From NCBI GenBank assembly GCA_902493385.1, contig CABUPO010000006.1, positions 91,086-155,085 on the forward strand: a DNA stretch of 64,000 nucleotides. Reading direction: 5' to 3'. The notes under the pieces were generated by a model. The model was not told where the DNA came from and did not search any database. It worked only from the letters and a program-made list of their open reading frames with translations. The stretch's first letter is position 1; every line of letters starts with the position of its first letter. Origin of the DNA: an uncultured Lachnospiraceae bacterium (GTDB taxonomy: Bacteria; Bacillota; Clostridia; Lachnospirales; Lachnospiraceae). Shown here one piece after another: positions 1 to 6,522 of this stretch. Position numbers and translations under genes: made by a program.

Positions 1-2
1 TA

Positions 3-515
3 GAGCTTTTTGTAAAGTCGTATATAAACCGTATAAAAATTGCGGGATTCAGAGTGGGATTCTGGCGTAATTTTGGAATTGTATCTGTATTTTTGTGCGT
101 TGTTTTATGTATACTGTGTATTGCAGAGGCATATTTAAACGGGGCATACATAGCGTATATAGTTTTTTATGCACTTCTTGCACCTGTCTTAGCAGGAATC
201 TGTATATTTGCGGACATGCTTTTTGGAATAAATTATAAAACTGAGCGAATAATTATAAATATAAGTAATTATTATGAAAATTACGTTGTTCCTAAAAAGA
301 TAAACGGTACTTATGATTTAAGGAACAAAAAAATTTACAGTATATCAGATGAAATAGACGAGGGTATTGCGGAGCTTGCCGAAAGCATGGAGGCGTATGA
401 GGCTGAAGCGTTAAGGAAAAATATAAATAAAAATAAAGAGAATAATCCTGAAATTAATTTGTCTAATGGAGAACAAAAAATATTTGAAGAAATTATTAAT
501 GAATATTTGACCTGA
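3..515 (+). CDS. Membrane protein, 5' end outside the window
   Basis: The reading frame is already open at base 3, so the true start lies upstream; the GTG at 54 is only the first start-like codon inside the window. About 20 visible residues precede two hydrophobic segments (starting FGIVSVFLCVV and AYIVFYALLAPVLAG), followed by a hydrophilic, Lys/Glu/Asn-rich tail of about 90 residues that is probably cytoplasmic. I do not recognise a family. It is followed by 80 bp and then pgi on the same strand. TGA at 513-515. Confidence 0.6.
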   Translation, partial: ELFVKSYINRIKIAGFRVGFWRNFGIVSVFLCVVLCILCIAEAYLNGAYIAYIVFYALLAPVLAGICIFADMLFGINYKTERIIINISNYYENYVVPKKINGTYDLRNKKIYSISDEIDEGIAELAESMEAYEAEALRKNINKNKENNPEINLSNGEQKIFEEIINEYLT

Positions 516-596
516 CTGAATATATTTGGTAAAATATATAAAAACTTAAGTCTATAGCAGTAAATTTACAATACTATAATGGAAGAGGGAAAATAT

Positions 597-1946
597 ATGA
601 CAGAAGGAATTTTATTTGATTATGCTAATGCTGAAGGGTTTATACAGAAGGACGCGATAGAAGCTATGAAAGACGCTGCGCTTTCAGCAAAGAGAACGCT
701 TGTGGAAAAAAGCGGAGCGGGCAATGATTATCTTGGCTGGCTGGATCTACCTGTAGATTATGACAGGGACGAGTTTAAAAGAATTATAGCCGCCGCCGAA
801 AGAATCAAGAATGATTCCGAAGTGTTTATAGTTATAGGTATAGGAGGCTCTTATCTCGGCGCAAGAGCAGCAATAGAGTTTTTAAGACATGGTTTTTATA
901 ATAATGTATCTAAGGATATAAGGAAGACTCCTGAGATATATTATGTGGGTCATAATATAAGCTCATCATATATTTCCGGTTTAATTCAGGTAATAGGAGA
1001 CAGGGATTTTTCGGTAAATGTTATAAGTAAGTCAGGAACTACGACAGAATCTGCAATTGCTTTCCGTATATTTAAAGAGATGCTGGAATCAAAATATGGA
1101 AAAGAATGCGCGGCAAAGAGAATTTATGCGACTACAGACAAAGAAAGAGGAGCCTTAAAGAAGCTTGCAGACGAATCGGGGTACGAGACATTTGTTGTAC
1201 CGGATGATGTTGGAGGAAGATATTCGGTTCTTACTGCTGTAGGACTTCTTCCGATTGCTGTAAGCGGAGCAGATATTACGGAGCTTATAAAAGGGGCTGC
1301 CGCAATGCGGAAGACGTGCCTTGAGAAGGATTATTATGATAATCCGGCGGTAATGTATGCCGCTCTTAGAAATATTTTATATAATAACGGTAAATCAGTT
1401 GAGATTGTCGCAAATTACGAGCCTTTTATGCATTATATAAGCGAATGGTGGAAGCAGTTATATGGCGAAAGCGAGGGAAAAGACCACAAAGGACTGTTCC
1501 CGGCGTCAGTAGACCTTACTACAGACCTTCATTCAATGGGACAATTCATTCAGGACGGGGCAAGGATAATGTTTGAGACCGTTATAGAGATTGTAAATGA
1601 CGGGTGTCCGATTGAAATGTCTGAAGAGCCGGATAATATGGACGGACTTAACTATCTTTCAGGTCTTACGCTTGATGCTGTCAATAAAAATGCGATGATG
1701 GGCACAAGAATTGCCCATGTTGACGGAGGCGTTCCTAATCTTCTTATTCAAGTAAAGGACAAGTCGGAATACAGCCTTGGCGAATTGTTTTACTTCTTTG
1801 AATTTGCGTGTGGAGTAAGCGGATATATTCTTGGTGTGAATCCGTTCAATCAGCCGGGAGTTGAGGATTATAAGCGCAATATGTTTGCGCTTCTTGGGAA
1901 ACCGGGATATGAAAAAGAAAAAGAGGCTTTATTATCAAGAATATAA
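597..1946 (+). CDS. pgi: Glucose-6-phosphate isomerase
   Basis: Interconverts glucose 6-phosphate and fructose 6-phosphate in cytoplasmic glycolysis and gluconeogenesis. The 449-residue product has the usual length of the short Firmicute form. Visible signatures are the sugar-phosphate binding stretch VIGIGGSYLGARAA, the SKSGTTTE segment, the GGRYSVLTAVGLLP signature and a C-terminal GVEDYKRNMFALLG containing the conserved Lys. The upstream in-frame ATG at 579 overlaps the ribosome site GGAAGAGGGA (581-590), so the ATG at 597 with about 6 bp spacing is the better start. It is followed by the convergent ferredoxin gene. Confidence 0.95.
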   Translation: MTEGILFDYANAEGFIQKDAIEAMKDAALSAKRTLVEKSGAGNDYLGWLDLPVDYDRDEFKRIIAAAERIKNDSEVFIVIGIGGSYLGARAAIEFLRHGFYNNVSKDIRKTPEIYYVGHNISSSYISGLIQVIGDRDFSVNVISKSGTTTESAIAFRIFKEMLESKYGKECAAKRIYATTDKERGALKKLADESGYETFVVPDDVGGRYSVLTAVGLLPIAVSGADITELIKGAAAMRKTCLEKDYYDNPAVMYAALRNILYNNGKSVEIVANYEPFMHYISEWWKQLYGESEGKDHKGLFPASVDLTTDLHSMGQFIQDGARIMFETVIEIVNDGCPIEMSEEPDNMDGLNYLSGLTLDAVNKNAMMGTRIAHVDGGVPNLLIQVKDKSEYSLGELFYFFEFACGVSGYILGVNPFNQPGVEDYKRNMFALLGKPGYEKEKEALLSRI

Positions 1947-1969
1947 TTATTGTTAAGTGTAAGTGCAAT

Positions 1970-2012
1970 AAAAAAGAGCTGCGCGCATCTTAATGATGCA
2001 GCAGCTCTTAGT
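1970..2012 (-). terminator. Intrinsic terminator of the ferredoxin gene
   Basis: A 9-bp perfect stem AAGAGCTGC (1974-1982) pairs with GCAGCTCTT (2001-2009), with a further inner GCATC/GATGC pairing. Read on the minus strand it is followed by a T run (TTTTTTATT), so it terminates the leftward ferredoxin transcript; it may also block pgi read-through, although no T tract follows on the plus strand. Confidence 0.8.
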
Positions 2013-2027
2013 GTTGATATAAAGTCA

Positions 2028-2195
2028 TTAGTTAGAGATTGCGCTTACCGGGCAAACACCTGCACATGTTCCACATTCAATGCAAGCTGCCTCGTCAATC
2101 TCGAAATGAGAATCGCCCTCTGCAATTGCTCCTACAGGACATTCGCCTGCACATGTTCCACAACTAATGCAATCATCAGAAATCTTATAAGCCAT
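2028..2195 (-). CDS. 2[4Fe-4S] ferredoxin
   Basis: A 55-residue clostridial-type ferredoxin, an electron carrier for anaerobic redox enzymes in the cytoplasm. Two classical cluster motifs are present: CISCGTCAGECP near residues 9-20 and CIECGTCAGVCP near residues 38-49, eight cysteines in all, separated by an acidic stretch. The ATG (2193-2195) is preceded on the minus strand by GGAGGTAAGTATT. It is convergent to pgi, with a terminator hairpin between, and divergent from the DUF1858 gene. Confidence 0.95.
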   Translation of the reverse strand: MAYKISDDCISCGTCAGECPVGAIAEGDSHFEIDEAACIECGTCAGVCPVSAISN

Positions 2196-2301
2196 AATAC
2201 TTACCTCCTTGCTTAAAATAATAATGTTATTTTAATACATACAGGACTAAAAAACAAGACTTTTTCTTATATTGCAGACATAGTTTACATAAATAGCACC
2301 C

Positions 2302-2330
2302 TTGACGTTAGTTGAGGTATGATTTATACT
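2302..2330 (+). promoter_or_regulatory. Sigma-A-type promoter for the DUF1858 gene
   Basis: TTGACG (2302-2307), a 17-bp spacer and TATACT (2325-2330) precede the GGAGG site and ATG of the downstream gene by a normal leader length of roughly 35 nt. Confidence 0.65.
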
Positions 2331-2373
2331 GTTCTTCATATAAATACCCAGATTGCATAAGGAGGATAATAAT

Positions 2374-2592
2374 ATGCCACAGGTTAATAAAGAAATGATT
2401 ATAGCTGATATTTTAAGCGTAGACCCTACCATAGCGCCTATTCTTATGGCAGCAGGTATGCACTGTATAGGATGTCCGTCGGCACAGGGAGAGTCGCTTG
2501 AAGAGGCAGCTATGGTTCATGGACTTGACGCTGATATTCTTGTGAACAGGATTAATGAATATCTCAAAGTAAAGTCAGAAAAGAAAGACTGA
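2374..2592 (+). CDS. DUF1858 domain protein
   Basis: A 72-residue cytoplasmic protein covering the whole DUF1858 domain: a helical start (NKEMIIADILSVDPTIAPI) and the hallmark GMHCIGCPSAQGESLEEAA with a CxxC pair, then a short helix. The family is found in anaerobes, alone or fused to hybrid-cluster-like redox proteins; its exact reaction is unknown and the CxxC suggests a redox or metal role (inference). The ATG at 2374 has AAGGAGG seven bases upstream. It lies opposite a ferredoxin, which fits a redox role but does not prove it. Confidence 0.85.
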   Translation: MPQVNKEMIIADILSVDPTIAPILMAAGMHCIGCPSAQGESLEEAAMVHGLDADILVNRINEYLKVKSEKKD

Positions 2593-2605
2593 TAATAGTG
2601 TATTT

Positions 2606-2664
2606 AAAACAGGCTGCGGCTTTAACGGTTGTAAAAACCGTGAAGCGGCAGCCTGTTTTTTTGA
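2606..2664 (+). terminator. Intrinsic terminator after the DUF1858 gene
   Basis: AAAACAGGCTGC pairs with GCAGCCTGTTTT across an inner stem containing CGGTT/AACCG; seven T residues follow the right arm. It lies 15 bp past the stop codon. Confidence 0.9.
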
Positions 2665-2749
2665 TATTGTCATTTTATCGGTTGTAAAAATCAGTAAACA
2701 TGTAATTGCTATATGCATATATTATTATTTAGGAAATCTATAATTAAGA

Positions 2750-2778
2750 TTGACATATAGTTTTGTGTGATTTATAGT
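2750..2778 (+). promoter_or_regulatory. Near-consensus promoter of the peptide-lipoprotein-ABC operon
   Basis: TTGACA (2750-2755), 17-bp spacer, TATAGT (2773-2778). Transcription would begin near 2785, about 90 nt before the short open reading frame at 2872 and about 195 nt before the lipoprotein. It is one of the two perfect TTGACA hexamers I assign to a promoter in the window (the other is at 35261). Confidence 0.75.
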
Positions 2779-2871
2779 AAATATATAATATATGGCAATG
2801 GAACGACAAAAGAGCGAAGAAAAACATAGCTTATATATTATATTACAAAAAAAGAAGGGAGATAGACAGAT

Positions 2872-2961
2872 ATGAAAATAAAAAGGTCTTTAACTTTAAA
2901 GGCTTACTTTAATAATTACAGTACTGGCTTGAGTAATCCGAGAGGCAAGTTTGTATATTAG
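2872..2961 (+). CDS. Short peptide (29 residues) leading an ABC transporter operon
   Basis: ATG at 2872 is preceded by AAGAAGGGAG, and the frame ends in TAG at 2959-2961, 18 bp before the lipoprotein start. The peptide begins MKIKRSLTLKAYF and ends NPRGKFVY: a basic N-terminus, no Cys, an Asn/Ser/Gly-rich middle and a C-terminal Tyr. It has no hydrophobic export signal. It could be a transported or signalling peptide, a leader peptide, or an incidental frame; no family is recognised. Its position between a strong promoter and an exporter is the main support. Confidence 0.45.
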   Translation: MKIKRSLTLKAYFNNYSTGLSNPRGKFVY

Positions 2962-2979
2962 CATAAAGGGGATATTATT

Positions 2980-4125
2980 ATGAGATACATTAAGGTAATA
3001 ATATTGACACTGCTTTCGTTATGCGTACTCTGCGGCTGTCAGAGTACGCCTGATGAAGTGAGGGATAATATGAGGGAGTATGGAGAAAATGAGCAGCTTG
3101 ACAAAAGCGATATTACATACTTTACGGTTGAGGATTTGAGGAAAACAAAGGCGTCTGATTTGGTTTTGGCGGGTAATAGTAATATAGAGTTTCCTGAGGA
3201 TGTGGATTTTTCCGATATAGAGTCCGTAGAGCTCATTGACATGACGTATGAAGAAAATGTATATGACGACAGGGACAGATATATGAAGCTGTTTAATATT
3301 CCTGATAATGGACTTGAATATGATGAAGATGAAGATGGCAGGTCGGTTATGTACTATACTGATGATACTAACTTTCATGTATGTGACGACGGTTTTATTG
3401 TATATTTTTCAGGACTGTCAAAGGCTGACATGGATATGATGCGTGTGCAGAACGACGCTTATTATGATATTGAAAGGGACGATATATCAGGCGTTGAGAT
3501 TAGCCTGAACGGACATATCGTAAAGCTTCAGGAGATGGTGGATAAGACTAAGAAGTGGCTTGATGAGAACAGGCCTGCAGAAGGGCTTGAGTATATTGTC
3601 GCGCATGCATGTAAACAAACTCTTTTATATGATAATAAGGATGAAAAAAATGAGCTTCTGTCATTTGAAGTCGAATTGGAGCATAATGGTATCAGGCTTA
3701 ATAATCATGCCAGCGGAGAATGGATGCACTATAGTATTGAAATTAGTTACGACACTCCTGATTATATCTCATATTTTGGCAATGGGGGAGCCGGTCTTAG
3801 AGTAGAGCCGTTAGAAAAAGTGACGGATATAGTAGATATAAAAAGCGCGGCGGCGATGGTAAATGAGAAGCTGACAGGATTTGCACATATAAAGATAGAT
3901 AAAATTGTTCCGATATATACTATGAATGTGCAGGAGTTTGCCGATACAGAGGAGGTATATCTGCCGGGAAGAAAGCTTGATACAAGGCCGATGTATGCAT
4001 TTTTGATTAAAGCCCCTGATTATACAGGAGATAACAGTACAGGTATTCTTAATATTAATTCATACCAAAGCTATATTTTGGTTGATATGATTACCGGAGA
4101 GATGATTACCGATATAGAAAAGTGA
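2980..4125 (+). CDS. Lipoprotein of unknown function
   Basis: A 381-residue exported lipoprotein: short basic start, hydrophobic stretch (VIILTLLSLCVL) and lipobox LCGC with the acylated Cys at about residue 19. The mature part is very acidic, rich in Asp, Glu and Tyr, without a known catalytic motif. It would be anchored on the outer face of the membrane. Ribosome site AAAGGGGA precedes the ATG. It is followed within 13 bp by two membrane proteins and an ABC ATPase, so it probably works with that transporter, as a peptide-binding or immunity-type partner (inference). Confidence 0.75.
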   Translation: MRYIKVIILTLLSLCVLCGCQSTPDEVRDNMREYGENEQLDKSDITYFTVEDLRKTKASDLVLAGNSNIEFPEDVDFSDIESVELIDMTYEENVYDDRDRYMKLFNIPDNGLEYDEDEDGRSVMYYTDDTNFHVCDDGFIVYFSGLSKADMDMMRVQNDAYYDIERDDISGVEISLNGHIVKLQEMVDKTKKWLDENRPAEGLEYIVAHACKQTLLYDNKDEKNELLSFEVELEHNGIRLNNHASGEWMHYSIEISYDTPDYISYFGNGGAGLRVEPLEKVTDIVDIKSAAAMVNEKLTGFAHIKIDKIVPIYTMNVQEFADTEEVYLPGRKLDTRPMYAFLIKAPDYTGDNSTGILNINSYQSYILVDMITGEMITDIEK

Positions 4126-4138
4126 TGAGAAAGAGCAT

Positions 4139-4828
4139 ATGAAAGTAAGGAAAAAGATTTTGTACTATATTTTGAGCGCTATTGCGGTGGCTCTTACGTG
4201 TTCGTTTGGACCGCTTTTTGACGATGGGGATGGAATGGTGTCAGTTATTGGCGCGATAGTTACCTGTTCAAAGGACAGGCTGTCAGAATATACGATATTT
4301 CGTGCATTCAATTCCGGAATGACAGGAACGATAGATATGCTGCTGCCTGTCTGCTGTGCGGTTCCTTCTGCATCATATATATATGATGAGATAAAAAGCG
4401 GGATGTTTCCATATATACATATGCGACGAGGGCGGTACAGATATATATATTCGGCATATGCATATTCAGCTATAAGCGGTGCGGCGACGGTTATGGCCGG
4501 ACTGATAACGTATATAATCTTTTTGAGCTTTTTCTTTCATTTTGGAGCAGGCGGTGCGGCGGAGCCGGAGGGTATGTCCGCTATTATAACGCAAACAGGA
4601 TTCGTTGTGATTAATAAAATGATGTACGGAGCGGCAATGGCAGTATGCGCCTCGTTCTTAATATATATGTATGCTAATCTTTATTTTGTGCTTAGTGTTC
4701 TGTTCATCATTTCATACGCTGCAAGGGACATATTTTATGTCAGTAATATTTCATATTTCATTGCGACTTTGGCTGTTATGGCGGTGTTGTATGGGATTAT
4801 GTGGAGATATAGGAGTGAGCGGATATGA
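4139..4828 (+). CDS. ABC-2 type membrane protein
   Basis: A 229-residue integral membrane protein with about six predicted segments: near residues 7-24, around the VCCAVPSASYIY stretch, the long SAISGAATVMAGLITYII region, the pair around MAVCASFLIYMY and FVLSVLFIISYA, and the C-terminal IATLAVMAVLYGIM. The layout is that of an ABC-2 type permease subunit, though the sequence shows no diagnostic motif. The stop overlaps the next start (ATGA), indicating translational coupling with the second membrane protein. Confidence 0.65.
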   Translation: MKVRKKILYYILSAIAVALTCSFGPLFDDGDGMVSVIGAIVTCSKDRLSEYTIFRAFNSGMTGTIDMLLPVCCAVPSASYIYDEIKSGMFPYIHMRRGRYRYIYSAYAYSAISGAATVMAGLITYIIFLSFFFHFGAGGAAEPEGMSAIITQTGFVVINKMMYGAAMAVCASFLIYMYANLYFVLSVLFIISYAARDIFYVSNISYFIATLAVMAVLYGIMWRYRSERI

Positions 4829-5697
4829 AAATGAACCTTAAAAGCATATTTTTTGTTGCCAAAAATGAGTACGTTACATGGCTTTGCAACCCAAAAATAT
4901 TTTTATTTGCGGCAATTTTTGTTCCTATACGCGAGATAGTTATTGTGCCTCTTCTGAATGCGGCTGAAAAGATGCAGCAGCCTTTAGGCATATTTGAATC
5001 TTATATTGCGACTGCTAATACAGGAGTGGGAGTGCTGCTTTTTGCATTGTGCTATATAATATTGATGTCGTCGTTTCCTACGGTTGACGGTAATACGCTT
5101 TTTTATATTGCGCGTATGGGAAAAAAGCTGTGGGCGGCGGGAGAAATTGTATTTCAGTGTCTGTGTGCGGCAACGTACAGTACGATTATTATGGTGGCGT
5201 CGCTGCTTCAGACGGTTAAAGTCTCATATGTGTCTAACGGCTGGAGTCTTGTTGTGACAGATTATGACAGGTTGTATGGGGAGCCGGGAGTATTTACAAT
5301 GGCGCGTCTTATACCGCAGAATCTGTATTGCCAGATGGCTCCGTATAAGGCCTTTTTTATATCGTTTGGGATGTTGACGCTGTTTTTTGCCTTGTGTGGA
5401 CTGACGTTTGTTATAGGATGCATATATTCCAGAAGACTTCTGTTCTTTTTTATACAGATAGCGCATATATCGCTGGGGTGCGGGCTGATGATGATACAGA
5501 CGCAGATTATGTGGCTGTTTCCTGTCAGTCATGCCTTTTTGAAGATTCATTATTATAAGTATTTCAGAAAGTGGGCGTTTCCGCCCGGAGTATCTTTGAT
5601 TGTTCTTGCGTGTGCATGCATGATATCCGCAGCGGTCATTTACAGGAAAGCAAAGACAGTAAGCATAGACATGATAGGAGGGGATGTTCTGCCATGA
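4825..5697 (+). CDS. ABC-2 type permease
   Basis: A 290-residue membrane protein with an N-terminal amphipathic stretch (KNEYVTWLCNPKIF, typical of ABC-2 permeases that begin with a short cytoplasmic helix) and about six membrane segments. It overlaps the preceding gene by 4 bp and the ATPase gene by 4 bp (ATGA), so the three transporter genes are translationally coupled. With the previous protein it could form a heterodimeric membrane domain for the single ATPase. The substrate is unknown. Confidence 0.7.
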   Translation: MKMNLKSIFFVAKNEYVTWLCNPKIFLFAAIFVPIREIVIVPLLNAAEKMQQPLGIFESYIATANTGVGVLLFALCYIILMSSFPTVDGNTLFYIARMGKKLWAAGEIVFQCLCAATYSTIIMVASLLQTVKVSYVSNGWSLVVTDYDRLYGEPGVFTMARLIPQNLYCQMAPYKAFFISFGMLTLFFALCGLTFVIGCIYSRRLLFFFIQIAHISLGCGLMMIQTQIMWLFPVSHAFLKIHYYKYFRKWAFPPGVSLIVLACACMISAAVIYRKAKTVSIDMIGGDVLP

Positions 5698-6317
5698 TAG
5701 AGGTAAACGACGTATCTTTAACAATCAATAAATATGAGATATTAAAAGGGGTTTCAATCAGTGCCAAAAAAGGCGAGGCAGTAGGTCTTGTGGGAGGAAA
5801 CGGTTCAGGAAAGACTATGCTTATGAAATGCATATGTGGTTTTAATACCATGTTTACCGGAGAAATAACCGTTAAGGGGAAAATAATAGGAAAAGATGTG
5901 GAGTTTGCTCCTGATACAGGCTTTATAATTGAAAATCCGGGATTTATACCATATATGACAGGCTATGAGAATCTTAAGACGTTAGCTGGAATTAAGAAGC
6001 TCATAGGCAGGGATGAAATAAGGGAGTACATGGAGGTCGTAGGGCTTGATGCTGATAACAAAAAGGGCGTAAAAAAGTATTCTCTTGGTATGCGTCAGAG
6101 GCTTGGGCTCGCACAGGCGCTTATGGAAAACCCTGACATACTTATACTGGACGAGCCGTTTAACGGGCTTGACAAGAAAATGACTGAGAAAATGAGAAAC
6201 CTTCTGGTAGAAGAAAAGCGGAAAGGAAAGACGATACTTCTTGCGTCGCATAATGAGACGGATATCGATTATATATGCGACAGGAAATATGAAATTGACG
6301 GCGGAAGACTTGTATAA
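5694..6317 (+). CDS. ABC transporter ATP-binding protein
   Basis: A 207-residue cytoplasmic ATPase energising the two upstream membrane proteins. Walker A is GGNGSGKTM, the signature is SLGMRQRLGLAQA, Walker B is ILILDEPFNGLD, and the H-loop is ASHNETD. It is short for the family because it lacks the C-terminal extension of exporters such as BcrA. The start is the ATG overlapping the permease stop, with a GGAGGGG site upstream; a longer in-frame reading would begin inside the permease gene and is unlikely. An exporter or immunity role is inferred from the ABC-2 partners. Confidence 0.9.
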   Translation: MIEVNDVSLTINKYEILKGVSISAKKGEAVGLVGGNGSGKTMLMKCICGFNTMFTGEITVKGKIIGKDVEFAPDTGFIIENPGFIPYMTGYENLKTLAGIKKLIGRDEIREYMEVVGLDADNKKGVKKYSLGMRQRLGLAQALMENPDILILDEPFNGLDKKMTEKMRNLLVEEKRKGKTILLASHNETDIDYICDRKYEIDGGRLV

Positions 6318-6447
6318 TATAAATAATGCAATGTATAAAATGGTAAATTATATTATTTTTGGCGGCATATATTAAGTTTGATAAAAGTAAGCTCTGATAA
6401 TGTTCGCTGACACGACATATATATGAAATTACTGTCATCTCATATGA

Positions 6448-6475
6448 TTGAAAACTTTGTATATATCATTACAAT
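6448..6475 (+). promoter_or_regulatory. Possible promoter of the fucosidase gene
   Basis: TTGAAA (6448-6453), 16-bp spacer, TACAAT (6470-6475), about 45 bp before the fucosidase start. The 205-bp gap from the ABC operon otherwise shows nothing recognisable. Confidence 0.4.
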
Positions 6476-6522
6476 AAAAAGTGTACTCAATTGTGTTATC
6501 TACAAAGAAAGAGGTGACTGTT

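Noticed and set aside
574..580. TATAAT just before pgi
   Set aside because: It would place the transcription start inside the ribosome site of pgi and has no -35 box.
1950..2216. Plus-strand frame with many Cys
   Set aside because: It is the complement of the ferredoxin gene; the minus-strand reading has both cluster motifs and a ribosome site.
3019..3378. Minus-strand frames inside the lipoprotein gene
   Set aside because: Shadows of the lipoprotein coding frame, without ribosome sites.
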